Origin: Sulfurospirillum sp. | GTDB lineage: Bacteria; Campylobacterota; Campylobacteria; Campylobacterales; Sulfurospirillaceae | Direction of reading: 5' to 3' | DNA length: 32,675 nucleotides | Assembly (NCBI GenBank): GCA_016735235.1 | Contig: JAERRW010000049.1 | Location: 1-32,675, forward strand | Shown here: positions 16,440-24,597 of the stretch, piece by piece | Layout: every line of letters begins with the position of its first letter | Numbering within the stretch: position 1 is the stretch's first letter | The notes under the pieces: generated by a model | Told to the model about the DNA's origin: nothing | Seen by the model: the letters and a program-made list of their open reading frames with translations, nothing else | The model's database searches: none | Position numbers and translations under genes: made by a program

Positions 16440-17768
16440 ATGGTTAAACGATACTCTAAAAAAAAGATGAGTAAACACTGGACACAAAAAGCTAGATACA
16501 AAGCATGGCTAGATGTTGAAAAAGCGGTAGTTAAAGCATGGAATAAAATTGGATTAATTCCAGATGAAGATTGTAAAAAGATTTTAGAAAATGCTAAATT
16601 TTCTGTAAAAGATATAGAAAAAATAGAAAAAGTAACAAAACATGATTTAATTGCATTTACTTCATCTGTTTCTAAAAATTTAGGAGAAGAGTCAAGATGG
16701 TTTCACTACGGCATGACAAGCTCCGATGCTATTGATACTGGTGTAGCAATTCAAATAAAACATTCACTTAAAATTATTAAAAATGATATGAAACAACTTA
16801 TGAAATCTATCAAAAAAAGAGCAATAGAGCATAAAATGACTCTTATGGTTGGAAGAAGTCATGGTATTCATGGTGAGCCAATAACATTTGGTTTAACTTT
16901 AGCGATTTGGTATGATGAGATGAATAGACATCTAAAAAACTTAAAAGAGACTATGAAAGTCATAGGTGTTGGGCAAATAAGTGGGGCTATGGGTAATTTT
17001 GCTCACTCGCCTTTAGAACTTGAAGAGTATGCCATGAAAGAGTTAGGGCTAAAACCTGCTCCTATTTCAAATCAAATTATACAAAGAGATAGATATGCAA
17101 GACTAGCAACTACATTAGCTCTGCTAGCATCGACTATAGAAAAATTTGCTGTTCAAATTAGACATCTTCAACGCACAGAGGTTTATGAGTGTGAAGAGTA
17201 TTTTGCTAAAGGACAAAAGGGAAGTTCTGCTATGCCTCACAAAAGAAACCCTATACTAACAGAAAACATAACTGGACTTGCAAGAGTAATAAGAGCTTAC
17301 ACAACGCCTGCTATGGAAAATGTAGCTTTATGGCACGAAAGAGATATAAGCCACAGTTCTACTGAAAGATTTTGGTTACCAGATGTATTTATAACAACAA
17401 ATTTTATGTTAAATAGAATGAATAGTGTTATAAAAAACTTAACAGTAATGCCAAAAAACATGATGAAAAATCTTAACCTAACTGGTGGATTAGTATTTTC
17501 TCAAAGAGTTCTTTTAGAGTTACCGTTACAAGGAGTAGGCAGAGAAGATGCTTATAAAATTGTTCAAAGAAATGCTATGAAAGTTTGGGAAGAGATTCAA
17601 CAAGGAAAACCAACTATAAATGAAAAAGGTGAAAGTCTATATCTTAACCATCTGTTAAATGATAAAAAATTAAGAGAAAAATTAAGCGAACAGAAAATAA
17701 GAGAGTGTTTTAATTACAATTTCTACACTAAAAATATAGATAAAATTTTCGCTAGAGTATTTATATAA
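16440..17768 (+). CDS. purB: Adenylosuccinate lyase
   Basis: It catalyses two beta-eliminations of fumarate in purine synthesis (SAICAR to AICAR, adenylosuccinate to AMP). The 442-residue protein shows the fumarase/aspartase-superfamily signature GSSAMPHKRNP (about residues 261-271), the active-site MTSSDAIDT and GRSHGIHGEP segments with a catalytic His, and RDISHSSTERF. Length and the N-terminal KRYSKKKMSKHW match Campylobacterota PurB. AAAAAGG at 16424-16430 is the ribosome site. It is followed after 19 bases by nrdA, a purine-nucleotide to deoxynucleotide operon. Confidence 0.96.
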   Translation: MVKRYSKKKMSKHWTQKARYKAWLDVEKAVVKAWNKIGLIPDEDCKKILENAKFSVKDIEKIEKVTKHDLIAFTSSVSKNLGEESRWFHYGMTSSDAIDTGVAIQIKHSLKIIKNDMKQLMKSIKKRAIEHKMTLMVGRSHGIHGEPITFGLTLAIWYDEMNRHLKNLKETMKVIGVGQISGAMGNFAHSPLELEEYAMKELGLKPAPISNQIIQRDRYARLATTLALLASTIEKFAVQIRHLQRTEVYECEEYFAKGQKGSSAMPHKRNPILTENITGLARVIRAYTTPAMENVALWHERDISHSSTERFWLPDVFITTNFMLNRMNSVIKNLTVMPKNMMKNLNLTGGLVFSQRVLLELPLQGVGREDAYKIVQRNAMKVWEEIQQGKPTINEKGESLYLNHLLNDKKLREKLSEQKIRECFNYNFYTKNIDKIFARVFI

Positions 17769-17787
17769 TTTATTAGGAATAAACAAA

Positions 17788-20154
17788 ATGATAACTGTAA
17801 AAAAACGCAACGGAAGAACAGAAACTTTAGATATTTTAAAAATACAAAAAAATACTAGTAGAGCAGTAGAGGGTTTAAATAATGTAAGCCAAAGTGAATT
17901 AGAAGTAGATGCAAAGATTCAATTTAGAGATATGATTACAACTAAAGAGATTCAAATGACACTTATAAAAACAGCTGTTGAAAAAATAGATGTCGATAGA
18001 CCAAATTGGACTTTTGTTGCATCTCGCCTTTTTCTTTACGATTTATACCATAGAGTGAATCAATTTAGTGGGTATTGTAAACTTAGTGAGTATTTTAAAA
18101 AAGGAGAGTCAGAGGGTCGCTTAGTTCTTGGGCTAAAAGAGAAGTATGACTTATGCGATTTAGATAGCTACATAGAACCAGAACGAGATTTACAATTTAA
18201 CTACTTAGGAATGAAAACACTATACGATAGATACCTCATAAAAAATCATAAAGGCGAACCGATTGAGTTACCACAACACATGTTTATGGCAATTGCTATG
18301 TTCTTGGCACAAAATGAATTAGATTGTCAAAATTGGGCTAAGAAATTTTATGATCTCATAAGTAAGTTTGAAGTTATGTTAGCAACTCCAACACTATCAA
18401 ACGCAAGAACACATAGACACCAATTGAGTTCATGCTATATTGGAAGTGCTCCTGATAACATAGAAGGCATCTTTGATAGCTATAAAGAGATGAGTTTACT
18501 AAGTAAGTTTGGTGGAGGAATTGGCTGGGATTGGAATTTAGTCCGCTCAATGGGTGGAAGTATAGATGGTCATAAAAATGCTGCTGGTGGCATTATCCCC
18601 TTCTTAAAGATAGCAAATGACATAGCTATTGCAGTTGATCAACTAGGAACAAGAAAAGGTGCAATAGCGGTCTATATTGAGCCTTGGCATATGGATATAG
18701 CAGACTTTTTAGATCTAAAAAAGAACTCTGGAGAAGAGAGAAGAAGAGCCCATGATCTTTTTCCTGCAATATGGCTAAATGACCTCTTTATGCAAAGAGT
18801 TAGTCAAGATGAAATTTGGACTCTATTTGATCCACATGAAGTTAAAGACCTCTCAACTCTACATGGTGAAGAGTTTGAAAAACGCTATAAAATATATGAA
18901 AATGATACAACTATAGCAAAAGAGAGAATACATGCAAAAGAACTCTGGAAAAAAATGCTTACAGAGTTATTTGAAACAGGAAATCCATTTTTATGTTTTA
19001 AAGATACTGCAAACAGAACAAATCCAAATGACCATACAGGTTTTATAAGAAGTTCAAATCTATGTACTGAAATTTTTCAAAATATTGAACCAAACCACTA
19101 CAAAATAAAAATAGTTTTTCAAGATGGCACAATTGAGAGTTTTGAAGAGGATGATTTAATTAAAACAAACAATGGTATTGAAAAAAAAGCAAAAAAAATT
19201 ACTTCACTTGATACTATTAATAATAAAAAAATTTATATAGTTGAAAAAGAGGCAATAGAAGGAAAAACAGCAGTTTGTAATCTAGCAAGCATAAACCTTT
19301 CAAAAATTAATACAAAAGAGGATATAAAAAGAGTTGTACCAATAGCAGTGAGAATGCTTGATAATGTAATTGAGCTTAATTTCTATCCACATGCAAAAGT
19401 TAAAGATACAAATCTAAAATCACGAGCAATTGGGTTAGGCATAATGGGTGAAGCACAAATGTTAGCAGAAAATGAAATTAAATGGGGAAGTTATGAACAT
19501 TTTGTTAAAATTGACAATATTATGGAATCTATCAGTTATAACACTATTGAGTCTTCTGCAAATTTAGCTATAGAAAAAGAGAAGTATCCAGAGTTTGATG
19601 GATCAAAATGGAGCAAGGGAATTTTTCCAATAGATACAGCAAATGAAGAGGCGAAAAAAATAGTTGACCGTGGTGGACTATTTGGTTGCAGTTATGATTG
19701 GGAAGAGTTAAAAAAGAAAGTTAAAAAAACAGGCATGAGAAATGGTTATTTAATGGCAATAGCTCCCACAAGCTCTATATCTATTTTAGTTGGAACAACT
19801 CAAGCGATAGAACCTATATATAAAAGAAAATGGTTTGAAGAAAATCTCTCGGGCATGATTCCAGTAGTAGCTCCTAAGCTAAATCTGAAAACATGGCAAT
19901 ACTACACTTCTGCATATGAGATAGACCAAAAACTACTTATAAAAGCTGCTGCAATTAGGCAAAAATGGATAGACCAAGGGCAGAGTCTTAATATATTTGT
20001 ATCACCTGACAAAGTAAGTGGAAAAATATTAAATGATATATACATGTTAGGGTGGAAACTTGGAGTTAAATCAACTTACTATCTTAGAAGTCAGTCACCA
20101 AAAAATAAACTAGATATAGCAGACCGAACTATGGAGTGCGATAGTTGTCAATAA
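17788..20154 (+). CDS. nrdA: Ribonucleoside-diphosphate reductase, large subunit (class I NrdA)
   Basis: It reduces ribonucleoside diphosphates to deoxy forms with radical subunit NrdB, which is not in this window. An N-terminal ATP-cone (ITVKKRNGRTETLDILKIQK) comes first; LSSCYIGSAPDNIEG holds the first redox Cys; SSNLCTEI holds the thiyl-radical Cys (residue 426); AVCNLASINL holds the second redox Cys (residue 497); STYYLRSQ holds the radical-transfer Tyr pair; and CDSC at the C-terminus is the thiol shuttle. The two cysteines equivalent to E. coli C439 and C462 are 71 residues apart instead of 23, so about 48 residues are inserted between them. At 788 residues the protein is otherwise normal. 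Co-transcribed with purB. Confidence 0.96.
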   Translation: MITVKKRNGRTETLDILKIQKNTSRAVEGLNNVSQSELEVDAKIQFRDMITTKEIQMTLIKTAVEKIDVDRPNWTFVASRLFLYDLYHRVNQFSGYCKLSEYFKKGESEGRLVLGLKEKYDLCDLDSYIEPERDLQFNYLGMKTLYDRYLIKNHKGEPIELPQHMFMAIAMFLAQNELDCQNWAKKFYDLISKFEVMLATPTLSNARTHRHQLSSCYIGSAPDNIEGIFDSYKEMSLLSKFGGGIGWDWNLVRSMGGSIDGHKNAAGGIIPFLKIANDIAIAVDQLGTRKGAIAVYIEPWHMDIADFLDLKKNSGEERRRAHDLFPAIWLNDLFMQRVSQDEIWTLFDPHEVKDLSTLHGEEFEKRYKIYENDTTIAKERIHAKELWKKMLTELFETGNPFLCFKDTANRTNPNDHTGFIRSSNLCTEIFQNIEPNHYKIKIVFQDGTIESFEEDDLIKTNNGIEKKAKKITSLDTINNKKIYIVEKEAIEGKTAVCNLASINLSKINTKEDIKRVVPIAVRMLDNVIELNFYPHAKVKDTNLKSRAIGLGIMGEAQMLAENEIKWGSYEHFVKIDNIMESISYNTIESSANLAIEKEKYPEFDGSKWSKGIFPIDTANEEAKKIVDRGGLFGCSYDWEELKKKVKKTGMRNGYLMAIAPTSSISILVGTTQAIEPIYKRKWFEENLSGMIPVVAPKLNLKTWQYYTSAYEIDQKLLIKAAAIRQKWIDQGQSLNIFVSPDKVSGKILNDIYMLGWKLGVKSTYYLRSQSPKNKLDIADRTMECDSCQ

Positions 20155-20167
20155 ATAAAGGTAAGTC

Positions 20168-21148
20168 ATGACTTATAAATCTCTTAGAGTTGAAGAAATT
20201 GATGGAAAGTTTACACAAAATATAAAAGAACTCTCTCTTAAAGAATTAGATATTGAAGATGTTTTAGTACATGTAAAATATAGTGCCTTAAACTACAAAG
20301 ATGCTCTTAGTGCTAGTGGAAACAGAGGAGTTACAAGAGACTTTCCTCATACTCCCGGTATTGATGCTAGTGGCATTGTAAAGCGAAGTAGTAGCAATAA
20401 ATTTAGAGTTGGTGATAAAGTAATTGTTACTAGTTTTGATTTAGGAATGAATACAAACGGCGCTTTTAGTCAATATATATCTGTACCAGAAAGCTGGATA
20501 ATTCCTTTACCAAAAACCCTTACACTAAAAGAGGCAATTTGCATTGGAACTGCAGGGCTTACTTCTGCAATAGCAACATTTAAACTCATAGCTAATGGAC
20601 AAAAAACGGGCAATAATATGCTTGTTACTGGTTCAACTGGAGCAGTTGGTAGCTTTAGTGTTAAACTACTCTCTCATCTTGGTTTTAGAGTAACCGCTCT
20701 TACTAGCAAAATAGATAAAAAAGAGTTTTTAACTTCTATAGGAGCAGATGAAGTTATTTTAAAAGATAATTTTGAAACTCATGCAAAGAGACCTCTTTTA
20801 AAACCAAAATATGACGGTGCAATTGATGTTATTGGTGGCAAACTTTTAGAAAATATCTTAAAACAGATAAATTCCGAAGGAAGTGTTGCTACTTGCGGAC
20901 TAGTAGAATCGCCACAAATCAATACATCAGTTTTTCCTTTTATTCTTAGAGGAGTAAATCTTTTAGGAGTTGATTCAGCAAAAATTAATTTAAAATTTAG
21001 AAATACACTTTGGAACATGTTGTCAAATGAGTGGAGAGTAGAGACAAGCCAGATGATCCATGAACACAATCTCGAAGATCTTCCAAGTCTTATAGATGAG
21101 ATGCTTGCAGGTAAAAATATTGGGAAAGCCATTATAAAAATAGATTAA
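20168..21148 (+). CDS. acuI: YhdH/AcuI-type zinc-independent medium-chain reductase
   Basis: A 326-residue MDR-family enzyme. NYKDALSASGNRGVTRDFPH and TPGIDASGIV are the YhdH/YhfP/AcuI hallmark, and VTGSTGAVGSFSVKLL is the NADPH-binding Rossmann loop. No catalytic zinc ligands are evident. AcuI reduces acryloyl-CoA to propionyl-CoA, which detoxifies acrylate; other members are annotated only as quinone oxidoreductases, so the substrate is inferred. It starts 13 bases after nrdA with AAAGG before the ATG, so it is the third gene of the purB-nrdA unit, with no obvious functional link. Confidence 0.85.
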   Translation: MTYKSLRVEEIDGKFTQNIKELSLKELDIEDVLVHVKYSALNYKDALSASGNRGVTRDFPHTPGIDASGIVKRSSSNKFRVGDKVIVTSFDLGMNTNGAFSQYISVPESWIIPLPKTLTLKEAICIGTAGLTSAIATFKLIANGQKTGNNMLVTGSTGAVGSFSVKLLSHLGFRVTALTSKIDKKEFLTSIGADEVILKDNFETHAKRPLLKPKYDGAIDVIGGKLLENILKQINSEGSVATCGLVESPQINTSVFPFILRGVNLLGVDSAKINLKFRNTLWNMLSNEWRVETSQMIHEHNLEDLPSLIDEMLAGKNIGKAIIKID

Positions 21149-21205
21149 TGAATGTTATTCGTAACTTATTAGTTTAATATTTAACTTCATCGTTTATTAG
21201 AAAAA

Positions 21206-21293
21206 TGGAGGTTGAGAGGGGATTCGAACCCCTGGTAGAATTAACTACATAACCTTTCCAAGGTTACACCATCGACCACTCGGACACTCAACC
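21206..21293 (-). tRNA. tRNA-Ser(GGA)
   Basis: The minus strand folds as a class II tRNA: 7-bp acceptor GGTTGAG/CTCAACC, D arm with TCCGAG, anticodon loop TTGGAAA (anticodon GGA, 21257-21259), a long variable arm with a GTAG/CTAC stem, and TTCGAAT in the T loop. CCA is encoded at 21206-21208. The discriminator base reads T rather than the usual G of tRNA-Ser. A run of T residues follows the 3' end. Confidence 0.95.
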
Positions 21294-21312
21294 ATGTTTA
21301 AAAGAAAAAATA

Positions 21313-21318
21313 AGTATA
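21313..21318 (-). promoter_or_regulatory. Likely -10 of tRNA-Ser(GGA)
   Basis: TATACT on the minus strand (context TTGTATACTTATT) ends 19 bases before the mature 5' end of the tRNA. No strong -35 is seen. Confidence 0.5.
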
Positions 21319-21497
21319 CAAAAAATAAACTGTATCTTTATTAAAATAAAACAATCTATGACCAACATGTGGCAACACTAAAAATATATATTTTTGTTTA
21401 AAAGTAGATGAAAAATATTGATTTTTAAAAACATACAACTACATGTTTCTCGGTATCCCCTTGTTGGCTAATTCAACATTTGTTAATTAGAACTTTG

Positions 21498-21503
21498 TAT
21501 AAT
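21498..21503 (+). promoter_or_regulatory. Likely -10 of the fic gene
   Basis: TATAAT (context CTTTGTATAATTT) lies 67 bases before the preferred fic start. The rest of the gap from 21294 to 21537 has no gene; it holds three ACATGT hexamers (21365, 21441, 21511) and a 6-bp inverted repeat CTAATT...AATTAG. Confidence 0.55.
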
Positions 21504-21564
21504 TTCCTTTACATGTTAGTTTGTGCTGGAGATCTTAATGCAACACAAAAATAGGAGAGATTCT

Positions 21565-22311
21565 ATGCAAATAGATAGTGAAAAAATTAATAATATCAAA
21601 ATAGATAAATTGAGTATATTTATACCAAATAAAAAATTTTTTGTAGCGATGGCAAAGAAAGATAGGGTTGATTTTATATATAATACTTCTGCACTAGAGG
21701 GTAATATTATGACTTATCCAGATGTTGCTACGCTTTTAGATGGTGTAACGGTTGGAGGTCATAAGCTTAGTGATGAACAACAGATACTCAATCAAAATAG
21801 AAGTTTAAATCTTCTTTTTAGTATGATAGAAAATAAGAGTTTTGAACTAAACAAAAAGAGACTTTTGAAACTCCATAAAAAAGTGGGATTTGAAGAGGCA
21901 TTGAGTTGGGGAGAGTTTAGAAGTGGTGGTGTGCATATAGGTGGTACAGAGTTTTTGCCACCAAAAGCAGATCACTTAGATAGCCATTTCAATAATGGAA
22001 TAAATGAGATAAAGAAAATTTCAAATCCTATTGTACAGGCTATCACATATTTTTTATTTGGTGCAAAGTCTAAGTTTTTTTATGATGGAAACAAGAGAGT
22101 ATCAAGACTTATGATGAATGGTATTTTACTTCTCTATGGTTATCCTATTTTAAATATCAAAGTCAAAGACAAACTAGAGTTAAATAAAATGATGATTGAC
22201 TTTTACGATAATGATAATATTCAAAAAAGTATAAAATATTTGTGTGATTACTATCTGAAACAAAACAGAGTTTTTAAAGTAAAAGGTATTAAGATTAATG
22301 AAAAAAAATGA
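21565..22311 (+). CDS. Fic-family protein with an atypical active site
   Basis: Fic enzymes transfer AMP or another phosphate-containing group to proteins. From the ATG at 21565 (AGGAGA six bases upstream) the protein has 248 residues; ATG 21538, with GGAG upstream, and GTG 21523 are alternatives. Residues 41-46, TSALEG, match the N-terminal inhibitory motif [ST]xxxE[GN] of class II Fic proteins, and 121-133 form the target-docking flap (GGVHIGGTEFLPP). The Fic loop, HxFxDGNGRxxR in active members, reads KFFYDGNKRVSR (170-181): Lys replaces the catalytic His and the GNGR Gly is Lys, as in Doc (NKR). AMP transfer should therefore be impaired or use different chemistry. Single gene between two tRNA loci; no antitoxin gene adjoins. 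Confidence 0.85.
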   Translation: MQIDSEKINNIKIDKLSIFIPNKKFFVAMAKKDRVDFIYNTSALEGNIMTYPDVATLLDGVTVGGHKLSDEQQILNQNRSLNLLFSMIENKSFELNKKRLLKLHKKVGFEEALSWGEFRSGGVHIGGTEFLPPKADHLDSHFNNGINEIKKISNPIVQAITYFLFGAKSKFFYDGNKRVSRLMMNGILLLYGYPILNIKVKDKLELNKMMIDFYDNDNIQKSIKYLCDYYLKQNRVFKVKGIKINEKK

Positions 22312-22405
22312 AAATGTTTTGATAAATTTGTTTTAATGAAACCGTCAGTTAGTTTTATGATGACTTTATTAGCATTTGTTTTATTTTAGTGTTTAAAAAA
22401 AGTAG

Positions 22406-22493
22406 TGGCCGGGAGAGGGAGATTCGAACTCCCGGAGGTATTACCCTCGCTGGTTTTCAAGACCAGTGCATTCAACCGCTCTGCCATCTCCCG
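22406..22493 (-). tRNA. tRNA-Ser(UGA)
   Basis: Class II fold on the minus strand: acceptor CGGGAGA/TCTCCCG, discriminator G, encoded CCA at 22406-22408, anticodon loop CTTGAAA (anticodon TGA), long variable arm, GTTCGAAT T loop. Last gene of the four-tRNA cluster; a run of seven T follows the 3' end on the minus strand. Confidence 0.96.
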
Positions 22494-22511
22494 ATTAAAT
22501 TGCAATATATA

Positions 22512-22585
22512 TGGAGGCGACACCCGGATTTGAACCGGGGATCAGAGCTTTGCAGGCTCCTGCCTTACCACTTGGCCATGTCGCC
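22512..22585 (-). tRNA. tRNA-Cys(GCA)
   Basis: Acceptor GGCGACA/TGTCGCC, discriminator U as expected for Cys, encoded CCA at 22512-22514, anticodon loop CTGCAAA (GCA), T loop TTCAAAT. Third gene of the cluster. Confidence 0.96.
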
Positions 22586-22604
22586 AAAACAGTATTTATA
22601 GTAG

Positions 22605-22692
22605 TGGTGCCCGGGGCCGGACTTGAACCGGCACACTCAAAACGAGCGAGGGATTTTAAGTCCCTTGCGTCTACCAATTCCGCCACCCGGGC
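22605..22692 (-). tRNA. tRNA-Leu(UAA)
   Basis: Class II fold: acceptor GCCCGGG/CCCGGGC, discriminator A, encoded CCA at 22605-22607, anticodon loop CTTAAAA (TAA), D loop GGCGGAATTGGTAGACG typical of tRNA-Leu, T loop TTCAAGT. Second gene of the cluster. Confidence 0.96.
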
Positions 22693-22724
22693 TTTAAATA
22701 AATACTATATCTGTTTTAATATTA

Positions 22725-22799
<75 letters not shown>

Positions 22800-22817
22800 T
22801 AACAAAATTGAGACAAA

Positions 22818-22845
22818 ATTATATCATTTATTTTCTTAAATACAA
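22818..22845 (-). promoter_or_regulatory. Promoter of the four-tRNA cluster
   Basis: On the minus strand TTGTAT (22840-22845) and TATAAT (22818-22823) are separated by 16 bases, with the -10 ending 18 bases before tRNA-Gly; TGA just before the -10 gives a TGnTATAAT extended -10. This is the clearest sigma-70 promoter in the window. Confidence 0.75.
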
Positions 22846-22874
22846 TACAGATATGAGAAAAATATAATTTTCGT

Positions 22875-22880
22875 TATAAT
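22875..22880 (+). promoter_or_regulatory. Likely -10 of the ilvD-recQ unit
   Basis: TATAAT (context TCGTTATAATAAAAG) lies 23 bases before the ilvD ATG, followed by AAAGGA (22893-22898) as ribosome site. It is divergent from, and about 30 bases from, the tRNA-cluster promoter. Confidence 0.6.
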
Positions 22881-22903
22881 AAAAGAAAATTGAAAGGACA
22901 TGT

Positions 22904-24583
22904 ATGCGTAGCGACCAAGTAAAAAAGGGATACAATAGAGCCCCTCACAGAAGTCTATTTAGAGCAACAGGCATAAAAAATGAAGATTTTGATAAACCGT
23001 TTATTGGTGTAGCAAATTCATATATAGATATTATACCCGGTCATTTTTTCTTGCAACAATATGGTGCAATTATTAAAGATGAGATAAAAAAAAGTGGTTG
23101 TGTACCATTTGAGTTTAATACTATTGGTGTTGATGATGGAATTGCTATGGGTCATGATGGTATGCTTTATTCTCTTCCTAGTCGTGAACTTATAGCAAAC
23201 TCTATAGAGACTGTTATGAATGCACATAAGCTTGATGCTATGATTTGTATGCCGAACTGCGACAAAATAGTTCCCGGTATGATTATGGGAGCATTACGCG
23301 TAAATGTCCCCACTGTTTTTGTTAGTGGTGGTCCTATGAAAAAAGGTTATACAAAAGATGGTGATCCAATAGATTTAGCAACAGCATTTGAAGCGGTGGG
23401 TAAATTTGAAAATGGAGACATAACTAAAGAGGAGCTTACTGATATAGAGTGCAATGCATGTCCGAGTGGTGGGAGTTGTTCGGGTATGTTTACTGCAAAT
23501 AGCATGAATACTCTTATGGAAGCTATGGGAATTGCACTCTCAGGTAATGGGACTATTTTAGCCTTAACTTTAGAGAGGGAAGTACTCATAAGAGATGCAG
23601 CAAGAAGAGTTTGCGAGATAGCACTTGATAAAAGATATAACTTTAAAAATATATTAAATGAGAAAGCAATTAGAAATGCATTTGCAATTGACATGGCAAT
23701 GGGCGGAAGCTCAAACACTGTTCTTCACATGTTGGCAATTTCTAAAGAGGCAGGAGTCAATTTTAACATAGCAGATATTAATGAAATAAGTAAAAAAGTA
23801 TCTCATATAGCAAAAATTTCTCCATCACTCTCAACAGTCCACATGGAAGATATAAATAGAGCTGGTGGAGTTAATGCAGTCATGAAAGAGATAGCAAAAT
23901 GCGATAATGATTCTATGTATCTTGACAATTTAACAGTTACAGGGCAAACAATAGGCGAGCGTATAGAACATTGTAAAATTAAAGATACAGACATAATTCA
24001 TACACTAGATAACTCTTACTCAAAAGTAGGAGGATTAGCAATACTTTTTGGCAATTTGGCAAAAGCTGGTTGTGTTATAAAAACCGCAGGCATTATTGGA
24101 GAAAGAAGTTTTACAGGCAAAGCAGTATGTTTTAATTCACAAGATGAGGCAATTTTAGGAATTACAAACAATAGAGTAAAAGCTGGCGATGTTGTAGTTA
24201 TTCGCTATGAAGGACCAAAGGGGGGTCCGGGAATGCAAGAGATGCTAGCCCCTACAAGTCTTATTATGGGAAAAGGTCTTGGTAAAAGTGTAGCTCTTAT
24301 TACAGATGGTAGATTTAGTGGAGCGACTCGTGGGCTTAGCATTGGTCATATAAGTCCAGAAGCAGCCGAAGGAGGCATGATAGGACTTCTTGAAGATGGC
24401 GATAAAATATCTATTGATGTTGATGCTTATACTATAAAAGTGGAACTTAGCGAAGATGAAATTAGTTTAAGAAGAGCTAATTTTAAACCAATTGTAAAAC
24501 ATGTTAGCGGAAGTTGGCTAAAACAGTATAGATTGCTTGTAACTAATGCAAGTAGCGGTGCGGTACTAAAGACGGAATTTTAA
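22904..24583 (+). CDS. ilvD: Dihydroxy-acid dehydratase
   Basis: It dehydrates 2,3-dihydroxy-isovalerate and the 3-methylvalerate analogue, the penultimate step of valine and isoleucine synthesis, using an Fe-S cluster. The 559-residue protein contains [13 protein letters not shown], the Fe-S Cys motif [11 protein letters not shown], a second Cys in [17 protein letters not shown], the [12 protein letters not shown] segment and [15 protein letters not shown] near the C-terminus, all typical of IlvD rather than phosphogluconate dehydratase. ATG at 22904 lies six bases after AAAGGA. recQ follows after 14 bases in the same direction. Confidence 0.96.
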   Translation: MRSDQVKKGYNRAPHRSLFRATGIKNEDFDKPFIGVANSYIDIIPGHFFLQQYGAIIKDEIKKSGCVPFEFNTIGVDDGIAMGHDGMLYSLPSRELIANSIETVMNAHKLDAMICMPNCDKIVPGMIMGALRVNVPTVFVSGGPMKKGYTKDGDPIDLATAFEAVGKFENGDITKEELTDIECNACPSGGSCSGMFTANSMNTLMEAMGIALSGNGTILALTLEREVLIRDAARRVCEIALDKRYNFKNILNEKAIRNAFAIDMAMGGSSNTVLHMLAISKEAGVNFNIADINEISKKVSHIAKISPSLSTVHMEDINRAGGVNAVMKEIAKCDNDSMYLDNLTVTGQTIGERIEHCKIKDTDIIHTLDNSYSKVGGLAILFGNLAKAGCVIKTAGIIGERSFTGKAVCFNSQDEAILGITNNRVKAGDVVVIRYEGPKGGPGMQEMLAPTSLIMGKGLGKSVALITDGRFSGATRGLSIGHISPEAAEGGMIGLLEDGDKISIDVDAYTIKVELSEDEISLRRANFKPIVKHVSGSWLKQYRLLVTNASSGAVLKTEF

Positions 24584-24597
24584 ACATAAGAGGCATT

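Noticed and set aside
19087-19260. NrdA insert as an active intein
   Set aside because: Too short, no N-terminal Cys/Ser with block B His, no C-terminal His-Asn junction, and the host cysteines on both sides are part of the enzyme.
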